Shown piece after piece: positions 54,562 through 63,625 of a stretch of 64,000 nucleotides of DNA; positions within the stretch are counted from its first letter, which is position 1; every line of letters begins with the position of its first letter. A model generated the notes under the pieces. It ran no database searches. It was not told where the DNA came from and saw only the letters and a list, made by a program, of their open reading frames with translations. The translations under genes and the position numbers were made by a program. Origin of the DNA: Deltaproteobacteria bacterium (GTDB lineage: Bacteria > Desulfobacterota > Binatia > Binatales > Binataceae); assembly GCA_021799495.1 (NCBI GenBank), contig JAJZAI010000010.1, positions 1 to 64,000 of the forward strand, written 5' to 3'.

Positions 54562-56364
54562 TCAGTGGCGCGAACGTTCGTGCGCCGGACCGACCTCGCG
54601 GCTGAGATTGTGCGCGGTGTTGATCAAAAAAACATGAGTGAAAGCTTGCGGGAAATTTCCGAGCATCCGGCGCGCCCGCGGATCGTACTCCTCTGAAATA
54701 AGCCCGACGTCGTTGCAGAGTTCGAGCAGCCGCTCGAAAATCCGCCGCGCCTCTTCCATCCTGCCCATCATCGCCAGATTGTCGGCGAGCCAAAACGTGC
54801 ACGGCAGGAACACTCCTTCGCCGGGAGGGAGGCCGTCCACTCCCGACGCCGAGGTTTTGTAGCGTTTGACAAATCCCTGATCGGTCAAATCCCGCTGAAT
54901 CGCCGCGACCGTGCCGACGATTCGCGGATCGTTGGCCGGCAAAAAACCGACCAGCGGCATGATCATCACCGACGCATCGAGCGCGTCGGCGCCGTACGAC
55001 TGAACGAAGGCGTTGAGCTGGGGATTGAACGCCTGACGGCAGATATCTTCATGAATCTGGCTGCGCAGCGTGCGCCATCGTTCGATCGGACCCGCGAATC
55101 CATGCCGTTCGACGCCTTTGATCGCGCGATCGACGGCGACCCACGCCATCACCTTGGAATGGGTGAAATGGCGCCGCGGGCCGCGCACCTCCCAGATTCC
55201 TTCGTCGGGCTGCCGCCAGTTCTGATCGACGAAATCGACCATCACGTTCAGGATCTGCCATGCGTCCTCGCCCGGCTCCATCCCGGCCTGCAGGGCGACG
55301 TGAAACACGTCGATCACTTCGCCATAGACGTCGAGTTGGAATTGTTCGTGGGCGGCGTTGCCGATTCTTACCGGCCGGCTTCCTTCGTATCCCGGCAGCC
55401 ACGACGCCTCAAATTCCGTGAGCCGCCGCTCGCCGGCGATCCCGTACATGATTTGGGTTTGGCCGGGCTGGCCGGCGACCGCGCGCACCAGCCATTCGCG
55501 CCACGCCGCCGCTTCCTCGTGATAACCCGAACTCAGCATCGCGTAGAGCGTGAAGGTGGCGTCGCGCAGCCAGCAATAGCGGTAGTCCCAGTTCCGGGCG
55601 CCGCCAATCCATTCCGGCAGCGACGTCGTCGGCGCCGCGACGATCCCGCCCGTGGGCGCGTAAGTTAGCGCTTTCAGAGTTATCAACGAGCGCAACACCT
55701 GCGACCGGTAAGGTCCGGCGCAGCGCGCGCGTCCGGACCACTCCATCCACCACGCTTCAGTCTCGTCGAGCGCCCTGATCGGATGGCGCGTGCCCGGTTC
55801 GGCGTGATGCGACGGATACCAGGTGAGGGTGAAGGGAATTCGCTCGCCCTCCGCGATATGGAAATCGGCGACCGTCCGGAAATTTTCGCCGCGCATCCGC
55901 ACTCCTGTGCGCAACTGGAGCGCGTCCGGACCGGCGCCGGCGCTCAGACCGTAATCGCGCCTGCCAACCCACGGCACCACCCGCCCGTAGTCGAACCGAA
56001 ACGCGGCGTCCATCGCCATCGGCACCCGGCCGCGCCGTCCCTCGACGATGCGCACAACGTCCGCGCGATCTTCGCGTTTTTCGATCGGCATGAAATCGAT
56101 TAAGGCGACGCGCTCGCCGCCGGGCATCTCGAATTCGGTTTCGAGCACGAGCGTGTCGCCGCGATACGCTCGGCGCACGGATTTCGCCGGCGCCGCGGGC
56201 GCGATTTTCCAGCAACCGTGTTCGGGCCCGCCCAGCAACGCCGCGAAGCAGGCGGCTGAATCGAAACGCGGCATGCAGAGCCAATCGATCGAGCCGTCCC
56301 GGCCGACCAATGCGGCCGTGCCGGTGTTGCCAATCAGCGCGTAATCCTCGATCCGTTGCGGCAT
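54562..56364 (-). CDS. Glycoside hydrolase family 15 protein (glucoamylase/trehalase-like)
   Basis: MPQRIEDYALIGNTGTAALVGRDGSIDWLCMPRFDSAACFAALLGGPEHGCW; GGARNWDYRYCWLRDATFTLYAML. Confidence 0.95.
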   Translation of the reverse strand: MPQRIEDYALIGNTGTAALVGRDGSIDWLCMPRFDSAACFAALLGGPEHGCWKIAPAAPAKSVRRAYRGDTLVLETEFEMPGGERVALIDFMPIEKREDRADVVRIVEGRRGRVPMAMDAAFRFDYGRVVPWVGRRDYGLSAGAGPDALQLRTGVRMRGENFRTVADFHIAEGERIPFTLTWYPSHHAEPGTRHPIRALDETEAWWMEWSGRARCAGPYRSQVLRSLITLKALTYAPTGGIVAAPTTSLPEWIGGARNWDYRYCWLRDATFTLYAMLSSGYHEEAAAWREWLVRAVAGQPGQTQIMYGIAGERRLTEFEASWLPGYEGSRPVRIGNAAHEQFQLDVYGEVIDVFHVALQAGMEPGEDAWQILNVMVDFVDQNWRQPDEGIWEVRGPRRHFTHSKVMAWVAVDRAIKGVERHGFAGPIERWRTLRSQIHEDICRQAFNPQLNAFVQSYGADALDASVMIMPLVGFLPANDPRIVGTVAAIQRDLTDQGFVKRYKTSASGVDGLPPGEGVFLPCTFWLADNLAMMGRMEEARRIFERLLELCNDVGLISEEYDPRARRMLGNFPQAFTHVFLINTAHNLSREVGPAHERSRH

Positions 56365-56536
56365 CAAACACCTCGCCCGGCGCGAATCCGCCGTCAATCG
56401 TCAACTATACCGTTTTGGCGGAGCCGAGCACGCCGCCGATCTCCGGCGCGCTCCGTGCATTTGCGCGGTGGATGCGGTATCAAAGGCGTGGAACCGGAAG
56501 CACCGGCTTATTCGACTTGTCGCGGGAGAATTCGGC

Positions 56537-57361
56537 ATGGGACGGCTGGACGGAAAAATCGCGCTAATCGTGGGTGGCGGTGCCGACGGTCCGCCGAATA
56601 GCGGCGAAAAGCTCTCGATCGGCAACGGCCGCGCCACCGCGATCATGTGCGCCCGCGAAGGCGCCGCCGTGATGGCCGCGGACCTGAAACTCGACCTTGC
56701 CCGCGAGACCGCCGACGCGATTCGCGCCGAGGGCGGCGCAGCCGAGGCGATTGCCTGCGACGTGAGCCGCGAAGAGGACTGCCGTCGCATCGTGGACGCG
56801 ACCGTGCGCAAATTCGGCCGCCTGAACCTGATGGTCAACAATGTCGGAATCGCGCTCGGCGGCGCGTTGCTGCGCACGGCCACCGATCAGTTCGACAAGA
56901 TGTACACGGTCAATCTGCGCAGCCAATTCCTTACGATGCGCTATGCCGTGCCGGAAATGACCAAGGCTGGTGGCGGCGCGATCGTGAATGTTTCGTCGCT
57001 TTCCGCCGTGATCGCCGGCGCCGGAATCGCGTATGAAGCCACCAAGGCCGCCTTGCTGGGCCTGTCGCGCTCGGTCGCCGTCCGCTACGCCCGCGACGGC
57101 GTGCGCGTCAACACGATTCTGCCGGGGTTGATCAACTCCTCGATGGTGCGGCGGGAGATCGGCGACCGCGAAGCGCGCGTCGCCCCGCGCATCCCGATGG
57201 GGCGGCAGGGCACGCCATGGGAAATCGCCAAAGCGATCGTCTTCCTGCTCTCCGATGACGCATCGTATATCACCGGAACCGAATTGATCGTCGATGGCGG
57301 CTTGCGGGCGGGCGAAGGCGTGCGCCGCCGCGAGGATCGCAACCCCGCCACGGGAGGGTGA
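56537..57361 (+). CDS. SDR-family oxidoreductase
   Basis: MGRLDGKIALIVGGGADG...; NNVGIALGGALLRTATDQFDKMYTVNLRSQFLTMRYAVPEM; YEATKAALLGLSRS. Confidence 0.93.
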   Translation: MGRLDGKIALIVGGGADGPPNSGEKLSIGNGRATAIMCAREGAAVMAADLKLDLARETADAIRAEGGAAEAIACDVSREEDCRRIVDATVRKFGRLNLMVNNVGIALGGALLRTATDQFDKMYTVNLRSQFLTMRYAVPEMTKAGGGAIVNVSSLSAVIAGAGIAYEATKAALLGLSRSVAVRYARDGVRVNTILPGLINSSMVRREIGDREARVAPRIPMGRQGTPWEIAKAIVFLLSDDASYITGTELIVDGGLRAGEGVRRREDRNPATGG

Positions 57362-57362
57362 G

Positions 57363-57515
57363 ATGAAGCTCTTTACCTTCGCGACCAGCCCGTACGCGCG
57401 CAACGGCTTTGTCGATCTGGTAACGCGCGAATTCAAGGCGTACAAAATGATGTTTCCGCCGCACGCATCCCAGGATATAGAATTTTTCATGGATGATACG
57501 GAGGTACCTGGATAA
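57363..57515 (+). CDS. Small protein (50 aa), possibly translationally coupled to the selenoprotein gene
   Basis: MKLFTFATSPYARNGFVDLVTREFKAYKMMFPPHASQDIEFFMDDTEVPG*; stop overlaps next start (TAATG). Confidence 0.55.
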   Translation: MKLFTFATSPYARNGFVDLVTREFKAYKMMFPPHASQDIEFFMDDTEVPG

Positions 57516-58369
57516 TGCCGGTTGAATATATCCCGCGCACGCGCGAGCTTTATCGCGCCTTTGTGCCCTACCGATGGGTCGTCAATACGGATACGCCGCC
57601 ATGGACTCCCCTGCGCAAGCCGATCGCCGAATCAAAGCTCGCGCTGGCCGGCTCGGGCGGAATTCTCTATCGCGATCAGCCGCGGTTCCATCGCGAAGAT
57701 GCGACCTACCGCCTCATCCCGAAAAATGCGACGCAGGCCGATCTCGATGTTTGGCACTTCGGCTACAAGATTGACGACGCGCGCCATGATCATAATTGCG
57801 TCTTTCCGCTGGCCCGCCTGCGCGAACTCGAGGCCGAGGGCGTTATCGGCGAATTCGCGGACCCGGCCTACAGTTTCATGGGCGGCATCTATTCCGCACG
57901 CAAGGTCCGTGAGGAATTGGCGCCGCGTATCGCCGACGAGCTGAAATCCGCCCACGTCGACGCGCTCCTGCTGGTGCCTGCCTGACCCGTGTGCCATCAG
58001 TCCGTTGGACTGATCGCTCGCATTGTCGAAGCCGCCGGCATCCCGACCCTCTGCATGACCTCGGCGCTGGATATCACTCAAGCGGTGAATCCGCCGCGCG
58101 CGGTGTTCCTGAATTTCCCGCTGGGCCATCAGACCGGCAAACCCGATCAGCCAGATTTGCAGCGCCGGATAGTCCGCGACGCGCTGCGCGCCTTCGATTC
58201 GATCGATCGGCCCGGCTCGATCGTCGAATTGCCCTACGTTTGGGACGAAAACGATCGGACCTGGGAGGCGACGGACTATACCGACGGCTTTTTGTCCGAA
58301 CGCCCGGCCAAGGTCGATGCCGATAAAGCCGAAGCGGATCGCCGCGCCCGCTTTACCGAGTCGTCGTGA
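57515..58369 (+). CDS. GrdB/PrdB-like (glycine/sarcosine/betaine/D-proline reductase family) selenoprotein; TGA at 57983-57985 read as Sec; 284 aa
   Basis: ...KSAHVDALLLVPA-U-PVCHQSVGLIARIVEAAGIPTLCMTSALDITQAVNPPRAVFLNFPLGHQTGKP...; UxxC motif; frame continuous across the TGA (855 nt). Confidence 0.9.
57996..58014 (+). promoter_or_regulatory. Putative bacterial SECIS hairpin of the GrdB-like gene
   Basis: ATCAGTCC-GTT-GGACTGAT, perfect 8-bp stem; loop GU at +19/+20 after UGA. Confidence 0.75.
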
Positions 58370-58471
58370 TCGATTCGCCCGTCGCTTTACCTCCGCCCGG
58401 CGCGCGCTTGCACGTGGCGCCGGGCGTTTTTTCGCTCCGCTCGCAACGTCAAAAATCGAGGAATATCCGTC

Positions 58472-58855
58472 ATGCGATGGCTTGAACTGATCACGTTGCT
58501 TGCCCTGATCGAGTACCTGGCGATGGGCCTGATGGTCGGACGCGCGCGCGACTTGTACAAGGTCGCCGCGCCCGCCACGACCGGCGATCCGACTTTCGAG
58601 CGCTATTACCGCATCCACTACAACACGCTCGAAGCGTTGATCATCTTTATCCCGGCGCTATGGATCTTCGCGATGCTGGCGAATCGTCCGCTCGCGATCA
58701 TCCTGGGCGCCGTCTTTATCGTCGTGCGCGCATGGTATGCGCGCTCCTATATCGCCGATCCCGCCAGCCGCGCGCCCGGCGCAATCGCGACCTTCGCGGT
58801 CAACGCGATTCTTCTGCTCGGCGCGCTTATCGGCTTGATCGTCCGCGCGCTTTGA
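58472..58855 (+). CDS. MAPEG family membrane protein
   Basis: RARDLYKVAAPATTGDPTFERYYRIHYNTLEALIIFIPALWIFA. Confidence 0.9.
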   Translation: MRWLELITLLALIEYLAMGLMVGRARDLYKVAAPATTGDPTFERYYRIHYNTLEALIIFIPALWIFAMLANRPLAIILGAVFIVVRAWYARSYIADPASRAPGAIATFAVNAILLLGALIGLIVRAL

Positions 58856-58962
58856 CGCTTGCGCCCGCGTCCGGCCGTCCGCCGGTTTACGCGCGGCGCC
58901 CAAGCGGTTAGATTCTTAGACCCGATAGGTTAACTATCCGTCTTCAAGAAGGAGAGGCTGCT

Positions 58963-59484
58963 ATGGCGGTAGAACGCAGCGGCGCCGTGACGATGCGCGG
59001 CAATCCGCTTACCCTGATTGGCGCTGAACTCAAGCCCGGACAGCCGGCGCCCGCATTCAAACTGGTCGGCGCCGGATTGAAGGAAGTCGCCCTCGATCAA
59101 TTCAAGGGCAAGGTCAAAATCATCTCGACCATCCCCTCGGTCGATACCCCCGTCTGCGACGCCGAGACCCGCCGCTTTAATGAAGAAGCGGGCAAGCTGC
59201 CCGGCGACGTCGTGATTCTGACGGTTTCGATGGATTTGCCGTTCGCGCAGGCGCGCTGGTGCGGCGCCGCCGGCGTGGACAAGGTGACCACGCTCAGCGA
59301 TTACCGCGGCGCCCACTTCGGCGAAGCCTATGGAGTGCTGATCAAAGAACTGTATCTCCTCGCCCGCGTGGTCTTCGTGGTCGACAAGCACGACCAGATC
59401 ACTTACGTCGAATACGTCAAGGAAGTCGCCAACCATCCTAATTACGAGGCCGCGCTGGAAGCGGCGCGCAAGGCGGCCGCCTGA
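58963..59484 (+). CDS. tpx: Thiol peroxidase (Tpx-type peroxiredoxin)
   Basis: KVKIISTIPSVDTPVCDAETRRFNEEAGKLPGDVVILTVSMDLPFAQARWC. Confidence 0.97.
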   Translation: MAVERSGAVTMRGNPLTLIGAELKPGQPAPAFKLVGAGLKEVALDQFKGKVKIISTIPSVDTPVCDAETRRFNEEAGKLPGDVVILTVSMDLPFAQARWCGAAGVDKVTTLSDYRGAHFGEAYGVLIKELYLLARVVFVVDKHDQITYVEYVKEVANHPNYEAALEAARKAAA

Positions 59485-59496
59485 TTTTGTTTCCTG

Positions 59497-60342
59497 GTGG
59501 CGATGCGAGCGGACTTTGCGCCGCTCGCGCCGCCGCGGTCTCCCCCGATGTCCGAAAAACCATCCATCGAACCTCGTAACGGCGATCGTGGCGCCGCCGC
59601 GATTCAGGATTTGCGGCGCGCATTCCCGGCGTCGTTGCGCCGCGGCCTGTACGAAGCGATCTTCCGCCGCCGCGACATCCGCTCGTTTCTGCCCGATCCG
59701 GTTCCTGACGAAACGCTCGCGCGCGTGCTGGTCGCGGCGCATCACGCCGCTAGCGTCGGATTCACGCAACCGTGGGATTTCGTGGTGATCCGCGATCTCG
59801 AACGCCGCCGCGAGGTGCATCGCGTCTTCGACGAAGAACGCCGCCGCAACGCCGATCAGTTCATTGGCGCGCGCCGCGAAAAATTCTTCTCCTTCAAGCT
59901 CGAAGGCATCCTCGACGCGCCCCTGAACCTGCTCGTCACCTGCGAGCCCGAGCGTTTCGGCCCGGCAGTGCTCGGCAAAACCAGCATCCGCGACGTCGAA
60001 ATCTATTCGACCTGCCTCGCGGTGGGGAATTTGTGGCTGGCGGCGCGCGCCGAAGGTCTGGGCGTCGGATGGGTCAGTATTCTGCGCAATGACGCGCTCG
60101 CCGCGATTTTCGGCCTGCCGGACAAGGTGATTCCGATCGCCTACCTGTGCGTTGGCCACGTCGCGGAGTTTCCCGATCGTCCGCTGCTGGAGAGCGCCGA
60201 ATGGGCGGCGCGGCTGCCCCCCAAATCGCTAATCCATTTTGACGCCTGGAACGGCGCGGGCGACGCGCGCGACCATCGCCTTGCCGAGCTCGTGCAAAGC
60301 GCCGAAATCTGGAAGTCGGTCTTTTCCGCCGATCCGGATTGA
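59497..60342 (+). CDS. bluB: 5,6-dimethylbenzimidazole synthase
   Basis: YEAIFRRRDIRSFLPDPVPDETLARVLVAAHHAASVGFTQPWDFVVIRD; upstream of cob genes. Confidence 0.93.
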   Translation: MAMRADFAPLAPPRSPPMSEKPSIEPRNGDRGAAAIQDLRRAFPASLRRGLYEAIFRRRDIRSFLPDPVPDETLARVLVAAHHAASVGFTQPWDFVVIRDLERRREVHRVFDEERRRNADQFIGARREKFFSFKLEGILDAPLNLLVTCEPERFGPAVLGKTSIRDVEIYSTCLAVGNLWLAARAEGLGVGWVSILRNDALAAIFGLPDKVIPIAYLCVGHVAEFPDRPLLESAEWAARLPPKSLIHFDAWNGAGDARDHRLAELVQSAEIWKSVFSADPD

Positions 60343-60444
60343 CCGCTCCGTTCGCGGCCGACGCCACGATGAACGAGCCGCGAGCTTCGCGCGCCATCGC
60401 CCGCGCGATCCGAAATCCGCCGCGCTGAGCCGCGCTCGCCATCC

Positions 60445-61416
60445 ATGCGCTACGCCGTTTATCTCTCCGCGCCGATGATTCTCGCGGCGCTCCTGGGCGA
60501 CGCCGCTTTTGGCGATCCCGCCGGGCTGCCTCATCCGGTGCGGCTCTTCGGTGCGATGATTGCCGCGGGAGAACGCGCGCTGTGGTCGGGCGATTCGCGC
60601 CGCGATTCCGTCCGCGGCGCGCTGCTCGCCTGCGCCGTGATCTGCCTGGCCGCGATGCTCGCGGCGCTCCCGATCCTTGCAGCCGGAACGATCGCGCGAT
60701 GGCTCGCCGCGGTCGTCGCCATCGCGCTGGCGTGGACGACGCTCGCGGCGCGCGGACTCGGCGATGCCGCGACGGCGATCGAACGCGCGCTCGCGGCGAA
60801 TGATCTGGCGGGAGCGCGCAAGGCGATTCCGGCATTGGTGGGGCGCGATCCGGAAAGTCTCGACCCGGCCGGGATGATTCGCGCGACGATCGAATCCGTC
60901 GCCGAAAACGCCTCCGACGGAATCATCGCGCCGCTGTTCTTTCTCTTCATCGGCGGACCCGCCGCGGCTTTCGCTTACAAGGCGATCAACACGCTCGACT
61001 CGATGATCGGTTATCGCGACGCGCGCTATCTTTATTTCGGCCGCGCGGCGGCGCGAATCGACGACGCCGCTAATTTCCTGCCCGCCCGCCTGACCGCGCT
61101 TTGCCTGATCGCCGCCGCGCATCTGACCGAATTGCGGGGCGGCGCGGCGTGGCGCGTATGCCGCGCCGACGCCCGGCGCCATCAGAGTCCCAACGCCGGA
61201 TATCCGGAGGCGGCGATGGCCGGCGCGCTCGGCCTGCGGCTCGGCGGCGACGCGATTTATGGCGGCGAGATCGAGCGCCGCGCGTCCTTCGGCGCCGCCG
61301 GGCGCGAACCGGCCGTCGCGGATATCGCCGCCGCGCGCCGCCTGATGCGCCTCGCGGTCGCGCTGGGGTTTTGCCTGCTGGCGCTCCTGCGTCTTATCCT
61401 GACCGGCGGACTATGA
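60445..61416 (+). CDS. cbiB: Adenosylcobinamide-phosphate synthase
   Basis: LLGDAAFGDPAGLPHPVRLFGAMIA...RATIESVAENASDGIIAPLFFLFIGGPAAAFAYKAINTLDSMIGYRD. Confidence 0.96.
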   Translation: MRYAVYLSAPMILAALLGDAAFGDPAGLPHPVRLFGAMIAAGERALWSGDSRRDSVRGALLACAVICLAAMLAALPILAAGTIARWLAAVVAIALAWTTLAARGLGDAATAIERALAANDLAGARKAIPALVGRDPESLDPAGMIRATIESVAENASDGIIAPLFFLFIGGPAAAFAYKAINTLDSMIGYRDARYLYFGRAAARIDDAANFLPARLTALCLIAAAHLTELRGGAAWRVCRADARRHQSPNAGYPEAAMAGALGLRLGGDAIYGGEIERRASFGAAGREPAVADIAAARRLMRLAVALGFCLLALLRLILTGGL

Positions 61417-61428
61417 TGAAATCCGCAC

Positions 61429-62577
61429 ATGCCGTCCGCATCTGACCATCGCCGTCTCGCCGCGGTTCGCGTCAATTGCGTCCAACGCCCGGAACGTCCG
61501 CCGATTCCGATCGATCGCACTCACGGCGGCGACGCGCCGCCCGGCGTGCTCGATTTCAGCGTCAGTCTGAATCCGCTCGGACCGCCGGAAGCGGCGCTCG
61601 CGGCGTACTTTCGCGCGGCCGGCGAAATCTGCCGTTATCCCGCTCCTTATCCAGGCGCGCTGGCCGCGCAAATCGCGGATTGGGTGGGGGTCGCGCCGGA
61701 AAACGTGGTCGTCGGCAACGGTTCGACCCAGTTGATCCATTTGCTGGCGCGGCTGTTCCGATGGCGGCGGCCCGCCGTCGCCATCCCGACGTTCAGCGAA
61801 ATCGCCAACGCGCTGACGCTCGCCGGCGGCGAACCCGCGGCAATCCGGCTCCGCGCCGACCGCGATTGGCGGCTCGCCGCGAACGACGCGATGGGCGCGC
61901 TGGCCGGCGGCGCCGACGCGATTCTGGCCGGACGCCCGAACAGTCCGACCGGCGCGATGCTGGAGTACGAAGAAGCGCAAGCCATAGCCGCCGCCGCGGC
62001 GGAATCCGGCGCCGCGTGCGTATGCGACGAAGCCTTTATCGAATTCGCCGCCGGCGCGCGCTCGCTCGCGCAATTCGCCGCCGCGTCCTCGAACCTCATC
62101 GTGCTGCGCTCGCTCACCAAGATCTTCGCGATTCCGGGCCTGCGCCTGGGCTTCGCGGTGGCGAACCGGGAGATTGCCGAGCGGATGCGCGATGCGCTCG
62201 AGCCGTGGTCGGTGAACGTCGCGGCCGAGCGCGTCGGCGCGGCATGTCTCGACCATGCCGCCGGCTATATCGCTCGAACCCACGCATTGATCGCGCGCGA
62301 GCGGGCTTTCGTGAGCGGGGAACTGGCGCGAACACCGCGCTTGCGGCCGTTCCCGTCGGCGGCCAACTTCCTGATGCTCGCGGCGGACGAAAACGCGCCG
62401 GGCGCATTCGGAAATTTCATGCACGAGCGCGGAATCGCGATCCGCAATCTGGCGGCGCTGCCCGGATGCGATCCGCATCTGTATCGAATCGGCCTGCGCA
62501 GCCGCGCCGAGAACCAGCGCCTGATCGAAGCCGCGCGCGAATTTGCCGGCGGAAACGGCCATGTCGTTGCTCGATGA
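61429..62577 (+). CDS. cobD: Threonine-phosphate decarboxylase / histidinol-phosphate aminotransferase-like (cob cluster)
   Basis: THGGDAPPGVLDFSVSLNPLGPPEAALAAYFRAAGEICRYPAPY; SLTKIFAIPGLRLGFAVANREI. Confidence 0.9.
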   Translation: MPSASDHRRLAAVRVNCVQRPERPPIPIDRTHGGDAPPGVLDFSVSLNPLGPPEAALAAYFRAAGEICRYPAPYPGALAAQIADWVGVAPENVVVGNGSTQLIHLLARLFRWRRPAVAIPTFSEIANALTLAGGEPAAIRLRADRDWRLAANDAMGALAGGADAILAGRPNSPTGAMLEYEEAQAIAAAAAESGAACVCDEAFIEFAAGARSLAQFAAASSNLIVLRSLTKIFAIPGLRLGFAVANREIAERMRDALEPWSVNVAAERVGAACLDHAAGYIARTHALIARERAFVSGELARTPRLRPFPSAANFLMLAADENAPGAFGNFMHERGIAIRNLAALPGCDPHLYRIGLRSRAENQRLIEAAREFAGGNGHVVAR

Positions 62578-63625
62578 GACCGTCGCGGCGATCGCGCCGC
62601 CTGACGAGGATGCGGCGCGCCGCGCCGCCGCGCGGCTCGATTCGCTCACCAAGCCGCCGGGAAGCCTTGGCTATCTCGAGGAGATCGTGCGGCGCTACGC
62701 CGCGATTCGCCGCGATCCCGAAGCGTTATTCACGCGCGGCGCGATCGCCGTCTTCGCCGCCGACCACGGCGTCGCCGCCGCCGGCGTGAGCGCGTATCCC
62801 GCCGCGGTCACAGTCGAGATGCTGCGCAATATCGGCGCGGGCGGCGCGGCGATTAGCGTGCTCGCCCGCCGCTTCGGCTATGAACTTCTGGTCACCGACG
62901 TCGGCGTCGCGACCGATACCAGCACCGCGCCGTTTCCCGGCGTTCGCTACCGGCGCGTGGGCGCGGGCACGCGCAATTTCCTGGACGGCCCGGCGATGAC
63001 TCCCGCGCAGGCGCGCAGCGCGCTCGAAGCCGGAATCGCGACTGCGCGCGAGGCGATCGCCGGCGGCGCGGCGCTGCTCGGAATCGGCGAAATGGGCATC
63101 GCGAACAGCACGCCCGCCGCCGCTCTGCTCGCTGCGGTCACCGGAATCGCGCCCGCCCGGCTCGCTGGCCGCGGCACGGGAGTGGACGATCGCGGACTCG
63201 CCCGCAAAATCGAAGTGATCGAGCGCGCGCTCGCGCTCCATCGCGACGCGTTCGGCGACGGCGCCGCGACCCTCGCGGCGATCGGCGGTTTCGAGATCGC
63301 GGCGATGGCCGGCGTATGCCTTGCCGGCGCCGCGGCTTCGACTCCGGTCGTCGTGGACGGATTTATCGCGACGGCCGCCGCGGCGATCGCCGAACGAATC
63401 CGTCCGGGCGTGCTCGGCCATCTGTTTTTCAGCCATCGATCGGCCGAAGGCGGACATGCGCTCGCGCTGGACGCGCTCGGCGCGCGGCCGCTGCTCGACC
63501 TGGATATGCGGCTCGGCGAGGGAACCGGCGCCGCGCTCGCGATGAACGTAATCGAGTCGGCGCTCGCGCTGTTCCATCAGATGGCGACGTTCGCCAGCGC
63601 CGGCGTTTCCGGAAAGCTTGAATGA
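62561..63625 (+). CDS. cobT: Nicotinate-nucleotide--dimethylbenzimidazole phosphoribosyltransferase
   Basis: LDSLTKPPGSLGYLEEIVRRYAAI...VFAADHGVAAAGVSAYPAAVTVEMLRNIGAGGAAISVLAR. Confidence 0.97.
   Translation: MSLLDETVAAIAPPDEDAARRAAARLDSLTKPPGSLGYLEEIVRRYAAIRRDPEALFTRGAIAVFAADHGVAAAGVSAYPAAVTVEMLRNIGAGGAAISVLARRFGYELLVTDVGVATDTSTAPFPGVRYRRVGAGTRNFLDGPAMTPAQARSALEAGIATAREAIAGGAALLGIGEMGIANSTPAAALLAAVTGIAPARLAGRGTGVDDRGLARKIEVIERALALHRDAFGDGAATLAAIGGFEIAAMAGVCLAGAAASTPVVVDGFIATAAAAIAERIRPGVLGHLFFSHRSAEGGHALALDALGARPLLDLDMRLGEGTGAALAMNVIESALALFHQMATFASAGVSGKLE

Noticed and set aside
57986-58369. Independent gene starting at 57989 or 57991 after the TGA
   Set aside because: The segment continues the same frame and family domain as the upstream ORF; Sec readthrough is the simpler explanation.
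58856-59500. Cobalamin riboswitch upstream of tpx/bluB
   Set aside because: No B12-box (GCCACTG-like) was seen; only a short imperfect inverted repeat gatag-gttaa-ctatc before tpx.
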